NCBI RefSeq assembly: GCF_900496995.4
Contig: NC_044006.1
Coordinates: 18,684,214 to 18,748,213 of the forward strand
Source: Aquila chrysaetos chrysaetos
Taxonomy: Eukaryota; Chordata; Aves; Accipitriformes; Accipitridae
Length of the DNA stretch: 64,000 nucleotides
Direction: 5' to 3'
In this document: one piece after another, positions 50,972-64,000 of the stretch
How the letters are laid out: each line of letters opens with the position of its first letter
How positions within the stretch are numbered: the stretch's first letter is position 1
Program-made: the position numbers and the translations under genes
Notes under the pieces: generated by a model
The model's database searches: none
What the model saw: only the letters and a program-made list of their open reading frames with translations
What the model was told of the DNA's origin: nothing

Positions 50972-53900
50972 TTAGAATTTTAAGTGACTTTGTAAAGATG
51001 TAGCTCTCTGGTGTTTTTCAAACTAGCTTAATTAAAACCCCAAAGCCACAAATTCTGTTCTGAAAGTAGTTTATCACCAACCAGCCTCTCACAAGACATC
51101 ATTTTGTAAGTCAGAATACCTGCCAGCCACTACCTTGAAACTTCAGAGTCTACCTTTAAAGATACCTAAAATAAATAGCGTAGACCACATGTAAATACAT
51201 ATCTAAAATTCTGTGAAGCCTTAAAACTGTTGATTGTTTTCTTTGGTCATAAGAAATTCAGCTGACTCTCTTGGGTTTAACCTGCTAATATATACAAGAC
51301 ATGTGACTGATACTTTTCCAAAGTAAATACTATTCCCTGTCTCTGTTCACCTCATGCTTGTAAATGATGTATTTAGAGGTATGCTACTGTCAGAGAACTT
51401 GGGGATTTGGCAGAAACCTCCTGCAGATCTGTGTAATGACACCAAAAGCCCACGTCTGGCACATTTAATGATGCTCTCATCTCCCTCTGAAAGAGCCTTA
51501 GATAGCTGCGTGGCAAGTAGATGAATTACACTGCCTTCTGGAAGTACATTTTTTCTCTTGCCCAAGTAGCTGTGTGGTTTTTTTGGTGAAGGTCTGAGAT
51601 TAATCTGACCTCGGTGAACCGGTAGCAAAATCAGATCGGTCTTTAACAAATTTCTACTTTGTTGCTAGTATACTTGCTTATTTCTGCTTTTTTGTGTACT
51701 CTTGTCTACTTTTGGGTTTAAGCACATGCAGAATATCCCGGGTTTAATTAGTCAGTCAGATTGGTGGGCAGTTCAGTATAATTATTAAATCTTGTAGTAT
51801 TGCTTCTTTAATAATGGCTATATTACTCATTATGAAACTGCATAACTAGCAGAAGTTTCAACAGATCAGTGCAGGATTACCCCGATTTGCTCATGTATAT
51901 TATCTGTACATATCCTGACGGTTGGAGCTGAAAAAGACTGCTTATGATTGTCAGTTCATTGCTCTCTCTATGTGCAGGTACTGTCAGTCAGCAGGACAGA
52001 TCGGGTATTAATGCTTAATCGAGTGTGCTCCATTTAAATCAGAAGCCAAGAAGAAATAGTAGAGGGGATTTCTTACCTGTACCAGCTGTAATGTTGCATA
52101 GCCAGTTTTCTTAAGAAAAAAAGTAATCAGTAAATTGCTTAAGCTTTGTATCTGGAAATTAACAATAAATAGGCATTCTTTGTAAAACTGTCGTTTGTTT
52201 TGTTTCCAGATAAGGTATGTTGTACTAATTGCAGGGACAGCAGAAGCGAATGTACTGTACAGCCAAAGCCACGTGAGTGAAAAAAAAAAGCACATTCTGA
52301 GAAAGAACCAAGAGAGCGTTTCGCTCGTGTAGCAGCAAGACATTAGCCCATACGGGTTAGATCGCTATAACCCCATCTGAGGTTCAAGTTAACTGTGGAA
52401 GCAGCTCCGGCTCAGCCCTGCCCGGGGGCTGCCGGCTGCAAGGCTCTGGTCGCCCAAGGCTGCCACCTGCCAGCAACTGCACCGCACAACAGCTTCCTTT
52501 TTTCGCCTACTATTGTCGACAAGCTGTAACTTTTTATTATAGATGTCTTAAAATTAATGGCCCTTAGTCTTCTCTCGCTCATTTGAGTGTGAATGAGGGC
52601 ACCCATGTGAAGGAGAGAAGGCTCCAGCTTGATGTATTTCATTCCTCAGACCTCAGCTCTCTGAGTTTAAGCCTTTCATTGTCATTCAAAAAAAGTCCTG
52701 GGAGAAATTCTGCTGTAAAACCAGACCAGCAGCAGGAGGAACGAGCTCACAGGGTAGAGTCTCTGTAGGTGAAGTGATGCTCTTACAGGATGCGTGTCAT
52801 TGGAAACTTGTCTTTTAGCAGAAATGCAAGTCTTTGCCTTTCTGTGCTTGGTAGGGGCAGGTGCTTTTGAACTGTATCCTGGCTGGAGGGAAAAAACTTC
52901 TGTCAAAATAAGCGTGTCTTTTCTTTTGGGGGGAACAAGTATTTCTGCGCATGCAGAGCAGCTGTCTCTAGTACAGAGAGGGTCCATCCTCATCTATTAT
53001 CATCAATCTTCCATTTTAAAAAATGTTTCTAGAGTACTCTGTTTGTTGCATTTATTAGCTAGTATGGCAGCCGGTCAAAATGCAGGTTTTGGTTTCTCTC
53101 CCAAATTGAAAGCAAAGAAGTACCACATGTCTGGCACTCTTCATGTGATTTCATTAGCTCTTATCCTTTATCAGACACAGCAGATGTTCAAGGGTAAACC
53201 TAACACACAAACACATAACTCACACAAAATGATTTTTATTATCTCTGGGAGACAAACTATTTACAGCATCGAAGTAACAAAAAGGAATATGAGCATATGC
53301 CACTTCATTCTGTTTGCTTGGCCTCTGGCTTCTTGAATAGCTTCTGCTGGGAATCCCATCGTTAAGATGGCATCAGCATTTCTGTTATAATTTACTCTTT
53401 TTGTTCGTATAGCAGTCCATTGTCTCCATATTGGAGCAATATTTTCTGCTGCATACAAGTTATTTTCAGTTTGAGGTACTGGTGGCATTTATATCCAGTT
53501 TAGTTTAGGCTCTGTTCATTTGGTTTGCATTTGTACCAATACAGATAATGAGGATCCTTTTGAAGACTTTTGCAATGAGAAACTCCCTCTTGTAAGGCTA
53601 ACTTTTTTGGAGTTCTTAGAAAATAGAAATTAAACAATTGGAGTATGCAAGTTTGACTGTGCCAGGACATTCTATGTTAATAAACTTTTAAAATGTTACT
53701 CATTATATTTATCTTGCCACAAATAAATTAAATGCTTTACATGTTCCAGGGGTTTATGGAAAACTGTCAAAATGATGAGTTGTTTGATAAAATTTATAAA
53801 CATTTATTCGAGTAAGTCTCACTGTAACTTTTAGATACTTTCTTGTGCTTTCCTTTTATTTAAGGACTTTGACCATATGCCATTTTTAATCCTGTTACAG

Positions 53901-55553
53901 TTTTAAAACGTCTTAGTGTGGTCTCCAGACCTTATTTACATCCATTTAGTTTTCTGAATATTTTTCAGTAGGGAAGCTTTGTCAGGACCACCTCTTTGAC
54001 ACATTCAGGTCAGTCTCGAGGTTTATTAACATTATCTCCTGGAGGAAAAGAGCCCATGTGAGAAATACTGTTTGTCCACACTGGTTCTTAACTTTACAAC
54101 ACGATTAAGCATAGAAATTAATAAACACGCATAAGCATTTTAAAGGCTCTAGCCCAGCTCAGTATGACTGAACTGTGAAGACCTGACTGGCCACCGAAGG
54201 ATGAGCAGTAGAGTAACTCCCATCTGCTCTCCTGCATGGAAGTGTGATGTCTCCATCACGATCCTATGAGTTACTATGGAGCTTCCCGATTGCCGTGTGC
54301 TGCTGCACAATGATAATAAAATACTTTCCCAAATTACGGGTGTTTCTACAAGAATTTGCAGGGTTGAAGCTTATCAGATCCACGCCTTCAACTACAGCAG
54401 ATGTGTGATGTTCTTTCCGATTATCTAAGTTATTGGTTTGAGAATTCTTTGTCTTTTTGAACTGTTAATAACAATAGAAATGTGTAAACTCAATCTGATA
54501 TGCAAACCACCTTCAATGCCTTGTGTATGCATAGTCATTTAGCAGAACAGAACTGGAAACAGTGAGTTGTGCCGATTGACATAGCCTTCAATACAGCGTT
54601 TATCAGAGACATATTTTCTTCTTTATTTTGAGATGCCTTATAAATACAAAGAAACTGTGTTAAAATAATGCATAGCAACATAAAAGTAATAAAAGCAGGG
54701 ACGCTCCCAGTGCTGATGTATACAATGTTCCTATGTAGCATGTTTATTGGACACGTTCTTGTGTGGTAAGGGACCCTTAGGAAGGCCTATGCCCAAGATT
54801 TAGAAGAGTGAATTTCCTAAACAAAAGAAAATACACGTGAATTCTAGTGATTCGGTGCCTTCCTCCACTTCTGGAAGAATTCTCTAGCCCATGAAGAATG
54901 GGCTTTCTAGCGATTTTGACTTGCCAGTAAAACAGATAATCATGAAGATAGATGTAATACAATCACTGCCATCATCTTTACTGTTACTATTGTTAACCAT
55001 AAAGCTTTTTTCTTCTTTTTACATGGGTGCTAAGTTGAACCTTTATTATGACCAGCTAATGGCTGATGTAGTTTTATGGCTGACCATTGGGAAAGCATCA
55101 CTGGAGAGGGGGCTGAATTACATACAAAGTAATTCAATAACAACTTGCAATAACAACTGATACCATGTAATGCTTATACAAAAGAAGTAAGGGTTTTCGT
55201 GACATGACTTCTGTTTTAACTGCTGGCATATAACAAAATCTGTGCACACCTGACAGCAGGACATGGTTTTCAGTGCAAACCTCTGATTTTGTTAAAATTA
55301 GCACAGCTTTGAATGTTGCTTGGAAAAATAAGCAACAATAAGCAATCCCTCTTCAAACAGGGATGCAAAAGGGAAAAAACCTTGAAACTGCACTTAATGC
55401 GGCATTACAACCAGAAAGGATGCTGACCTCTGATAAGGTAGACTTGGGAGATTGGGTAAGGGAGAGGTAAAAAGCTGAGACAAACACCATACCTGTAGCA
55501 CTGAATGGGTGAAACTAAGGTGGGAGGATTAAGATGGCATATTTCCCTCCCAG

Positions 55554-55942
55554 GCTGGGTTTTACTTCATAAGAGATTTAAATGGAAGAGTGATCTTCCT
55601 CCGTGACATGTCACCATTATCAATATCAGGAAGAAACAGAGGCTGCTGCTAACAACGAGCATCTCCCCTCTTCCCCGATGAGGGGAGATAGGGAACCAGG
55701 GCATCGGGAGGCTCGGAGACAGCACCAGCCCTCGGCAGGCTTTTCTACTGGGCAGCTAACAGTCTGTGAAGTCTGGTGTAGGCACGGTACGGGGAGGCTT
55801 AGGGTCCCATTTCAGCAGGTGTTTCAAGCAAGGAAGACGGGCAAATTCCTCACCCCAGCACTGGTGCTACCATGAAAGAGGCATGGACCCAGGGACCTCA
55901 CGCCACGGACAATATCTTCATGCCACAGATGTTGTTTCAGAG
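55554..55942 (+). other. Candidate unassigned exon upstream of BMPER
   Basis: This block of about 390 bases, richer in G+C than its surroundings, is bounded on the left by an acceptor-like ATTTCCCTCCCAG (to 55553). On the right it is bounded by a consensus donor, TTTCAGAG followed by GTAAGTTTTA (GT at 55943). It contains an open frame of 90 codons from 55603 with no recognisable domain. It could be an exon of a non-coding RNA, an alternative upstream exon of BMPER or an unrelated repeat. No direct evidence of expression is available from sequence. Confidence 0.3.
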
Positions 55943-57479
55943 GTAAGTTTTAGGCCTAATCAGTGTATTGAAGGTGCTTTAGTGATGATCACACTTTTTT
56001 TTTTTTTGCAGGGGAAAAGTAAAACTGTGTAACAAGTCTGGGTGTGTTGCTTTGTAACTGCCTTGCCTTAGGTATGATTTCATTAGGTATTTTTGTTAAC
56101 TGAATGAGTTATGGCAGGGATTGAGTGTGCAGTTCAGTTGCTGCCGCCTCTTGTCTTCATTTTATAAAGGAGATGAAACTTTTTCCATTTTCAGAGTATT
56201 TTAGCAAGTTCCCTGCTGCTGTTAGGATGCCTGAATTGCTATTTGATGCCCTCATTGTGGTTTATATGTTTCTCACACCGGGTGACATTAATATTTAATG
56301 AATTTTAGACCATCACAAAGAGATGATTCAATGCACATAATGATATAAGTACTTTCCTGTGGTAGTTGTCACTTGAGAAGTCATTAGGGTAGATTTTTAT
56401 TTCCTACAGCTGTTGCTTTAGAAGGGCTGTGGCTGCACTGGAATTAGAAAAGGAAAACGTAGCCACTGATTACAGATAGAGAAGTAAGAAAAAGCCAGCT
56501 TGCCAAAACATTCAGTACATCTTTCCAATGGAAAAAATATTTGGACATGTGAAAATCTCTGCTGGAGTAGCGCATAATAATACATACCTCTACAGGCTCA
56601 TCTATTTTTAAAATGCAGGGAATCGTGAAGATGACATTTCCCAGGGAAAAAATATATCCAGGTGACACACATATTTATGTACTGAGTTTGTTATGTATTC
56701 TACACAATGTGGAGCAAATTTTGTATCCCACTTGTATCTTTAGGAAATATAAATCCCTTCTAATGGCACCTAAATTATCATATTTGCCTATGCAGCTTCA
56801 ACCTGTACAAGTTGAGGTTGGGAGGTGAGAAAAAGGTAGGCTCTCTTTTTTCATAGAGAAGGATTTTGCTAGTGATGTCCACAAGTTTACCAGTATCAGT
56901 TTTCCATAGTCCCTATCATAGGCGCAATTTTAGCTATTTTAAGACTTTTGCTTCCTACCCTAAAGGTAGGTGACAAATTGTGTTGGAAATGAGGTATACA
57001 TATCTTACTTTTTAAAACAAAGATGCAGGCTTTCAGAGGTCTTGGGTTTTGGGTTTTATTCTTAAAATGAACATGCAAATCTAATTGTCTTGCATCTTAC
57101 TGGGAAGTGAAATGTATTTAGAGTAGTCCTGTACACACCAGCCTGCCATGCACCTGATTTGCCACTACTGTAAGCTTTTTTGAAATAGCAGCTCACATCC
57201 ACCCCCCCAAAGAAAGAAAATAACAACGTGTGTAAATCCAAAAACGTTTTTCAGCTTGTCGTCAGACTAGTTTATTTCAAAGAGCCTACATGTCCCCAAA
57301 TGAAACATCACAGTTGGAGGGCAAACGATTTGGAAGAAGATCTGTCCCAGAAAAACCTCCCGCCACACACCCCAAGTGTCATCCTGTCCGGTCCATCTGT
57401 GGATTTGTGCGTGCCAAAGCTCGGTTTCGGTGATGCCTGTGGCTAATATCGCCTGTGTTTATACCTAGGATAGCAAAGC
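55943..57479. other. Intergenic DNA next to the BMPER CpG island
   Basis: AT-rich sequence without recognisable genes or mobile elements. Base composition changes sharply to GC-rich near 57480. Confidence 0.6.
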
Positions 57480-58130
57480 GCGGACCTGCAAAGGGCGAGT
57501 GTTAAGGAGGAGCTGCCAAGGCTACAGCGAGGGACCCGCACGGCAGGTCAGGCCCCGGTAGCTGCCGCCCCGCTGCTCCCCAGCCCCTCGGGCGGGGGGA
57601 GCCCGAGCCCTGCCGAGCCCCGGGCTGCCCCGGTGGGGAGAGGCAGCCCCGGGGCTGGGCGGGGAGGGCCGGAGAAAGCCCCTTCGGGGAGCAGCGGCCC
57701 CGGGAAGCGGCCGGCTCTGGCTGCCGGAGTTTGTGCTGCGGTTGCCGTGAGAGAGGGGGCAGCACCGGGGACGGAGGGGATCTCAGCGGCCCTGGCCGGG
57801 CGGGCAGCCGGAGGAGCGGAGCCCCGCCGCGGCGTTCCCCGCCGGCAGCCTCCCTCCCCCCGGCTCCCTCCCGCTCTGCCCTCCTTCCCTCTCCCCGCTC
57901 GCCGACGGCCGGTAAAACCTGCCCGCAAGCACGAACGGCACCGACACGAGCCAGGGACGAGCCCGCCGGAGGCAGCCGGGGCCGCCGCTCTCTGCCCAGG
58001 TACCGGGGCTTGCGCCGCACCGGACCTATCTGAGGATCCACGTTTCTTCCCCTCCTACTCCTCTTTTACCTTCTCCTCCTTCTCTTCTTTCCTCTTTTTC
58101 TCCTCGATCCTCTCCCTTGCTCCCCGCCCG

Positions 58131-58151
58131 CCCCCCCCCCCCCCCCCCCCC
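58131..58151. repeat. Poly-C tract (21 C) in the BMPER 5' region
   Basis: A run of 21 C after CCCCGCCCG. It is complementary to the G run at 58295-58317. The length is uncertain because such runs are error-prone. Confidence 0.9.
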
Positions 58152-58294
58152 GGCCGAGAGGCCGCGGGCGCAGCCCCCCGACGCCGCGGCCGGCCCGGGC
58201 GGTGCTCGGCGGGGCCGGGGGAGGGAGTGGCCGGGCATCTCCCGGCAGGGAGACGGGGTCTGGGGCTGGCAGCCTGTCTGTGCGTGTGTGCGCC

Positions 58295-58317
58295 GGGGGG
58301 GGGGGGGGGGGGGGGGG
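58295..58317. repeat. Poly-G tract (23 G) in the BMPER 5' region
   Basis: A run of 23 G after GTGTGTGCGCC. It could form a G-quadruplex or pair with the C run at 58131-58151 in single-stranded DNA or RNA. Confidence 0.9.
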
Positions 58318-58689
58318 AGGCATGGAGCCATGGGGGCCGGGGGGTGTCGGAGGAGGGACTATGAGGAGAGGAAGGAAGGTATAAGAAGGGATGCAGCCAG
58401 GGGAGGGGGGTGATGGAAAGAGGGGGTGCGGGGCCGAGGGGCAGGCGCTGACAGCTGCTTTCCCTGCACCCGGAGTCCCCTCCTCCGGTGCCGCCGTGGG
58501 GTGGGACTCCCCGGCGGGCCACTGTCTCCAGTCCTGCTCCCCCTCCACCCCCACTCCCCCGTCGCCGCTGCTGCCCGGCGCCGGGGGTCTGTGCTGAGGC
58601 GGGCGTACGGGGGGCGGCCGGGCTCCGCCACTCGACGGCGCGTCCCGTCCGCTGCCCCGCAGCCGGCGGGCAGCGGCAGCCCCGGGACG

Positions 58690-58801
58690 ATGCCCCAGCT
58701 CGGCCGGGGCTGGCCGGGGACGCCGCGCTTCGTCCCGGCCGCCGCCGTCCTCCTGGGAGCCCTCTGCCTCCCCGGGGCGCTGGCCTCCTCACTGCTCACA
58801 G
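58690..58801 (+). CDS. BMPER: BMPER coding exon 1 (signal peptide)
   Basis: This exon encodes residues 1-37 plus the first base of codon 38. BMPER is a secreted extracellular modulator that binds BMPs and chordin through von Willebrand type C domains. The ATG at 58690 has A at -3 and begins a typical signal peptide: a basic N-terminus (GRGWPGTPR), a hydrophobic core (about residues 14-31, AAAVLLGALCLPGAL) and a likely cleavage after ALA (residue 32). The end, LASSLLTG, matches the LASSFLTG of human BMPER as I know it, while the leader itself is quite different. The exon stops in phase 1 at ACAG, followed by GTACGG. The frame stays open upstream to an ATG at 58426, but a start there would bury the signal peptide behind 88 low-complexity residues, so 58690 is preferred. 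Confidence 0.85.
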
Positions 58802-59792
<991 letters not shown>

Positions 59793-62700
59793 TAGTAAGA
59801 ATATTCAGGCCTGTACTAAAAGTAACTGCACAGAGAGGGGAATATTTCACATAATCAAATCTTGGGTGCCTCTGTCGCCTTTATGTAACACAAGGTTATC
59901 TCAGAGCTGAGCTAATGGAAAGTAATCCAATCCATGATCTGGCAATCATTTCTTTGACTTTAAAACTCTCAGGCACAAAGTTGTACGTGACTTTAATATG
60001 ACATTGTGAAACCGCATTTACCATGTGAATTTGGAGGCAGAACTGTTTTCACAAAGTCAGGGGTGCACACAAAAGCCTTTGCGCATAGCTCAGCAGAGAG
60101 AGTGAAAAGTAAGGTTTGGAAATGCTGCTGCTTCGAGCTCCCATGTGCTTAGTTTCACACGCCAGTGGCTGAGGAGCTGCACAAGGGTGCAAGGTGAAGG
60201 CTGCAACGTGACTATACATGGTGTGGTAAGATGATAGCGAAAGCACAAGTGATGCTTTTGTTGGAGTGCTTTGTTCCAAGGATGACACTGCCTGCTGTGC
60301 TGGGAATTCAGTGGTTAATAACGTCGCTAGCTGATACACATTTTGGGGAGAAACGTTCCCTTTCCCTGTAACTCTGCTTCAGAGTTAAGCATTTTTGGGA
60401 GCAATTCAGCTGGACAAACCAAGGCTTAGGAGATATTGAAAAACAGTTGTTCTAAATAAAACTTTCTACAATATATTTAAAAGAAAGCCATAATCCTTAA
60501 TTTGCTGTTGAATGCAAAGAAAAGTATAGACCAGAATGCTCTGTGGTTTACATTTTGGAAGTTATAGAGTAGCTGAAGGTACAGAATGCGTTCTACTTCA
60601 GGACTGAAATATCCAGACACCCTCTCCCCCCCCTTCTATTATTGCTATTAATATTATTAGCATTAGCCAGCATTATTATAAGCCTATAAAAGACTTGAAG
60701 AATTGTTTCAGACTGCCTTTTCGAAGGCAATTTTGGCAACTGTAGGACCCTGATCTTGAGCCCCCTGAGGTTGATGTATATCGCTGCACTGAGTTCAAAA
60801 GATTTTAAGTGAGGCTCAGTGATAACTTCTTAGCTAGTAGTGATAAAGAGTAAGTTATTGATTCTTCTGAGTAGAGGGGATGGGGAAAGGAGGAGCGTGG
60901 GATGTGGTGAGTAAAGAAATCAAAGGGAAAAACAAAAAAAGAGACGAAGCTGTGTTTTATCATGGATCACCTTCCCAAATATGTCTGCCACCACTCTTGC
61001 TAATGGAAGCTGGTGTTAACCAGTGAGGAAGCAATTTATCTGTGAAAGAGCAGAAGTTCAGTCTTGGGCATCAGGGCAATAATGCATCAGGGTAAAATAC
61101 TTGTATTTATAGATCTCTCTAGACCTTGGCTTTATTAAATCAATGAGCACCCTTTTAGTGTATGAACATGAAGAACTGCAGAAAACATTGGATGTAAGAA
61201 CTCTAAATCTCTTTGTAGGGCTTGCTTTAGTGAAATGGCAGCTGAGGGCATTTGGCTCCCTGCTATGCAAGGAGGACACTACGTTTTATTAAGAGTACAG
61301 CTGTCTAGCGAGTTACTGAAGTTACCTACACTGGATACACTCTGGTTTATTTGTGTCAAAGGATAAATGTGATCTCTGTTTCTTGAGTTGGAAGCTGGGA
61401 GACCTGGTTGAGGAGAAGGAAACCAGTCTGGAGATACTGACTTTAATGCTGTGCAGCATCCAAAGCAATGACTTATTGGACAGCCTGTTGCTGAAATCTT
61501 TGTTCAGGCCTGCCACAAGGGAAAAGATCAATTTTAAGAGGTCTGGGGAGAGCAGAAACAAAAGAAATGATGTGGTGATTTGTGACCAAGAGGGAAGAGA
61601 GAACCAGGTTTCCTTACATCCAACTAGAAATATTGATTGTTTAATAGTGATTCAGTGAGGAACTTTCTCTGGAAGACTGATCATACTCTTCAAGGGCAAA
61701 CCTGATGGATGTTCATATTGTAAGAAGTAAGTGACTAAAAAGAGAGCTTAATCAGCTGTTCCAGGAAGGAAGCAATTGCTGTCCAGGAGAGGACAGAAAA
61801 TTCAACAGAGGGCACTTGTGTTAAAAACACCAGTAAAGCGAGTAACTGAAATACGGGATTGGATTATGGCAGGTCTCCCCTAGCAGTGACACATGTCCAT
61901 GACTGCGAGCTGCCATAAATAACCGCACAAGTTACAGAAATCTGAATGGCTCTGGGAAGAAGAGGAATATCTAAATAACTCCCTTCCAGGACTTCTCCCA
62001 TCTCAAAATACGAGGAGACAGAACTGAAATGCAGGAACCGAATCATCAAGTGTTTGACAGAACTGACTCTGCAGGTTGTGTCCTGCGGAGCAGGGGGATG
62101 CATCCTGGCAAGGGGGAAAGAGGGAGGCAGCATAAGCAAAGTGGTGTCCAGCTTTCTCTTAACAGGCTCAATCAGTTGGGAGGGCAAAGTGACAGGTAGT
62201 ACCAGAAGAGCAAATGTGGTAAAAACTGGAAATTCATAGGTTATAAGTTGAAATTATGCGACAAAGACTGCAAAGAGCAATTACAAATGCAATTCCTTAT
62301 ACACCGCTGAGAAGTCTTGGTAGGAAGACCAAAACCAACAGTTGTCTTTCCTCATTGATTAGCGGAGAGAGGGCAGACTGATTTTCATGACAGGAACATG
62401 AGCAGGAGCAAAGCAGATAGAGCAGACACAGGCTTCTGGGGGCACTGTTTTAATAAAGCTTCTAGCTCTTGCTTTAGAGTTATTGGTAACACAATCCCCT
62501 GAATCTTGAATACAAAAGGCACACTGGTGGGGATCTCCTAGAGACAGCCAAGTCTGGCTATGAAACAAGATGAGTTCATTCTGGAGCATCTGCTGTAACA
62601 TGTGGAAAGATAAGTTGTGGTGTTATGGGAATTCAGACTGGGCGACATGTGCTGGAGATTTCGTATATGGTACATAGTGAGTCACTCACTTCTAAAGCAT

Positions 62701-62846
62701 AGGTAATGCTTTTCTAATAAAAAGGCACTGCACCACCATGGAATAACTCTGTTTTGGACTTCCCTACTTGTTGAAATGAAATCTGGTGGAGTGCACAGAA
62801 CAGCACTGTTGCTTGCCCTTAATATAAGGGAACAGGTAAGACTAAG

Positions 62847-62866
62847 AGTGTGTATGTGTGTGTGTA
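62847..62866. repeat. TG microsatellite
   Basis: GTGTGTATGTGTGTGTGTAA is a short, interrupted TG repeat. Confidence 0.85.
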
Positions 62867-63224
62867 AATGTATACTGTAGCTCTGTATGCAAGAACTACC
62901 AGCCGAACAAGCCACTACGGCTAAAATCTAGAGTTCCCTGATTTGTAATTTATACGTCTCTACTTTATGGTCTTAATAATACCCATACAAATGGTTATTT
63001 TTAACATCTGTAAGACAATAGTTTTAATGGGAGCTTTTACAATTACAACACTTCAGCAATGGTATATTGCTGTCCAACTAATCATCTCTAAGCACTTAGT
63101 AAACACGGATGAATGTGATCTCCAAAGAACTGGTCATTATTATGGCTGACTGCAAGAAGTGGCCATTTTTATTTTTTTTTAGAGAAAAACATGAAAGTCA
63201 AAGAAAGACTATGGTTTATCCACA

Positions 63225-63340
63225 AGGAATTTCTTGTAGGGCTGTGATGAAAGCTCAGGTCACCTAACTCCTGGTCTAATGGTTTGACTACAAAGCCATC
63301 CCTTCTCACTTCATGCCCTTCCACTTTACAAGTGGGTGTG
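63225..63340 (-). repeat. Probable MIR-like tRNA-derived SINE remnant
   Basis: On the minus strand the order GGATGGCTTTGTAGTCAAAC, CATTAGACCAGGAGTTAGG, TGACCTGAGCTTTCATCACA, GCCCTAC follows the familiar MIR/CORE-SINE head (the ...GACTAGGAGTCAGGAGACCTGGGTTC... block, then the B-box and AGCTCTGCCAC). It is diverged and truncated and lies within BMPER intron 2. Confidence 0.5.
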
Positions 63341-64000
63341 GGCGTTATAGTCACAGTATGAACACACTCATTTTCTTTTTTGTCTTTGCGACAATGGGCA
63401 GGCTCCACATATGCTAGGTTTTTGGTGTGTCTGCTCTCCTGAGCTTGTTCTGAGGCATGGATGGGCAAAGGCAAATTAAAGTTGACTTCATGATCCAGAG
63501 GTTTTGAGAACTATGATTTATGACTTGCTGTTGCTATCTGCAAGATGCTGTTAGAGCTAGTGTGCTTTGGTCTTCTGCTCCCTTCCACTTCAAATGTCTG
63601 TGGTTCCATATCTCCGAGGAGATATGCTATCTCCAGAAAGCTATCATGCCACCTAGCTTTCCATAGGGTTTGAGATACTGGAATAATGCAAAGCAGGCTG
63701 AAGGCAATTGAAAGTACCTGCTTTCTTGTGCATTCACCTTACATGCTGTTAAACTCAGAAACTGGAGAAAGCACTGGCATCCTTAGTACTTAGAGACAAT
63801 GGGTAAAACAGATATAGAGAAGTTGCACTGGAAAATTGTTTTTCTTGAAGCCAGGTCACGTAAAAAGTGCAGAACGACCTACTTGTGAAGTGCTGTGGCT
63901 GAGCATCCCATTGCAACCATGTTTATAGCTAAAGAATTTTCTGATGAAAGGATGTAAAATGCTCTAAGCTGCCACAAGCTCTGTAGCAGGGGAAGGTGAA

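Larger units (their letters stand above)
40451..55553. other. Intergenic DNA upstream of BMPER
   Basis: No gene was recognised. It contains two short tandem duplications (40785-40830 and 50910-50971), a possible tRNA-derived SINE remnant (48570-48650), AT-rich sequence, and open frames of at most 180 codons without domains. The longest frame (52794-53336, plus) has no recognisable family, an AT-rich biased composition and no splice or promoter support, so it is treated as chance. Long-range enhancers of BMPER could lie here but cannot be recognised from one sequence. Confidence 0.55.
57480..58689 (+). promoter_or_regulatory. BMPER: BMPER CpG-island promoter and 5' UTR
   Basis: From about 57480 the sequence becomes strongly GC-rich and CpG-dense, continuing through exon 1 to about 58930. 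No TATA box is evident, which is usual for CpG-island promoters. GGCGGG/CCGCCC-like boxes (Sp1 type) are frequent. The transcription start cannot be fixed from sequence. If transcription starts far left, several upstream ATGs (for example 57633, 57731, 58117, 58202) would precede the main start. A C21 run (58131-58151) and a G23 run (58295-58317) lie 143 bases apart. GC-rich open frames on both strands here are by-products of composition, not genes. Confidence 0.75.

Noticed and set aside
52794..53336. Open frame of 180 codons on the plus strand
   Set aside because: No recognisable family or domain, no promoter or splice context, and composition like its surroundings. It is the longest chance frame outside the repeats and the CpG island.

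Overview
This window looks like vertebrate nuclear DNA, and a bird is the best fit. Most of it is AT-rich, non-coding sequence with no bacterial-style gene packing. It carries low-divergence CR1 LINEs with the CR1-type 3' end (copies of ATTCTATG), a solo LTR of the kind common in birds, and a GC-rich CpG-island promoter. Nearly all open frames of 60-120 codons are chance frames without coding character.

Right side (about 57.4-64 kb): the clearest gene is BMPER (BMP-binding endothelial regulator, crossveinless-2 family) on the + strand. A CpG-rich promoter/5' UTR leads into coding exon 1 (58690-58801, signal peptide). A short intron follows, then exon 2 (59689-59774, start of the first von Willebrand factor type C domain). 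Intron 2 runs off the right edge.

Middle (39.7-40.45 kb): a splice acceptor, a 13-codon tail ending in a stop, and an AATAAA about 630 bases further on look like a terminal exon on the + strand. By reading frame, tail sequence and gene order (BBS9 lies upstream of BMPER in the same direction in mammals), the tentative candidate is the last exon of BBS9. If so, bases 1-39753 are BBS9 intron and 40.45-57.4 kb is the BBS9-BMPER intergenic interval. The support is only moderate.

Left and centre: the most structured region is 24567-28546. It is a solo ERVL-like LTR (TG...CA, 5-bp target duplication TATGC) into which a 2.8-kb 5'-truncated CR1 has inserted in the opposite direction, leaving a 5-bp ATATC repeat. 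A second, shorter, nearly identical CR1 lies at 15391-16808 in the + direction. Both copies carry the same 2-bp frameshift just after the reverse-transcriptase FADD motif, so their source was probably already broken there. Several older CR1 and SINE-like remnants lie elsewhere. I found no rRNA, tRNA, CRISPR or phage-type system, and no clearly new biological system. The items most worth a second look are the nested and inverted CR1/LTR structure with its shared frameshift, the paired C- and G-homopolymers in the BMPER 5' region, and a possible unannotated exon at 55.55-55.94 kb.
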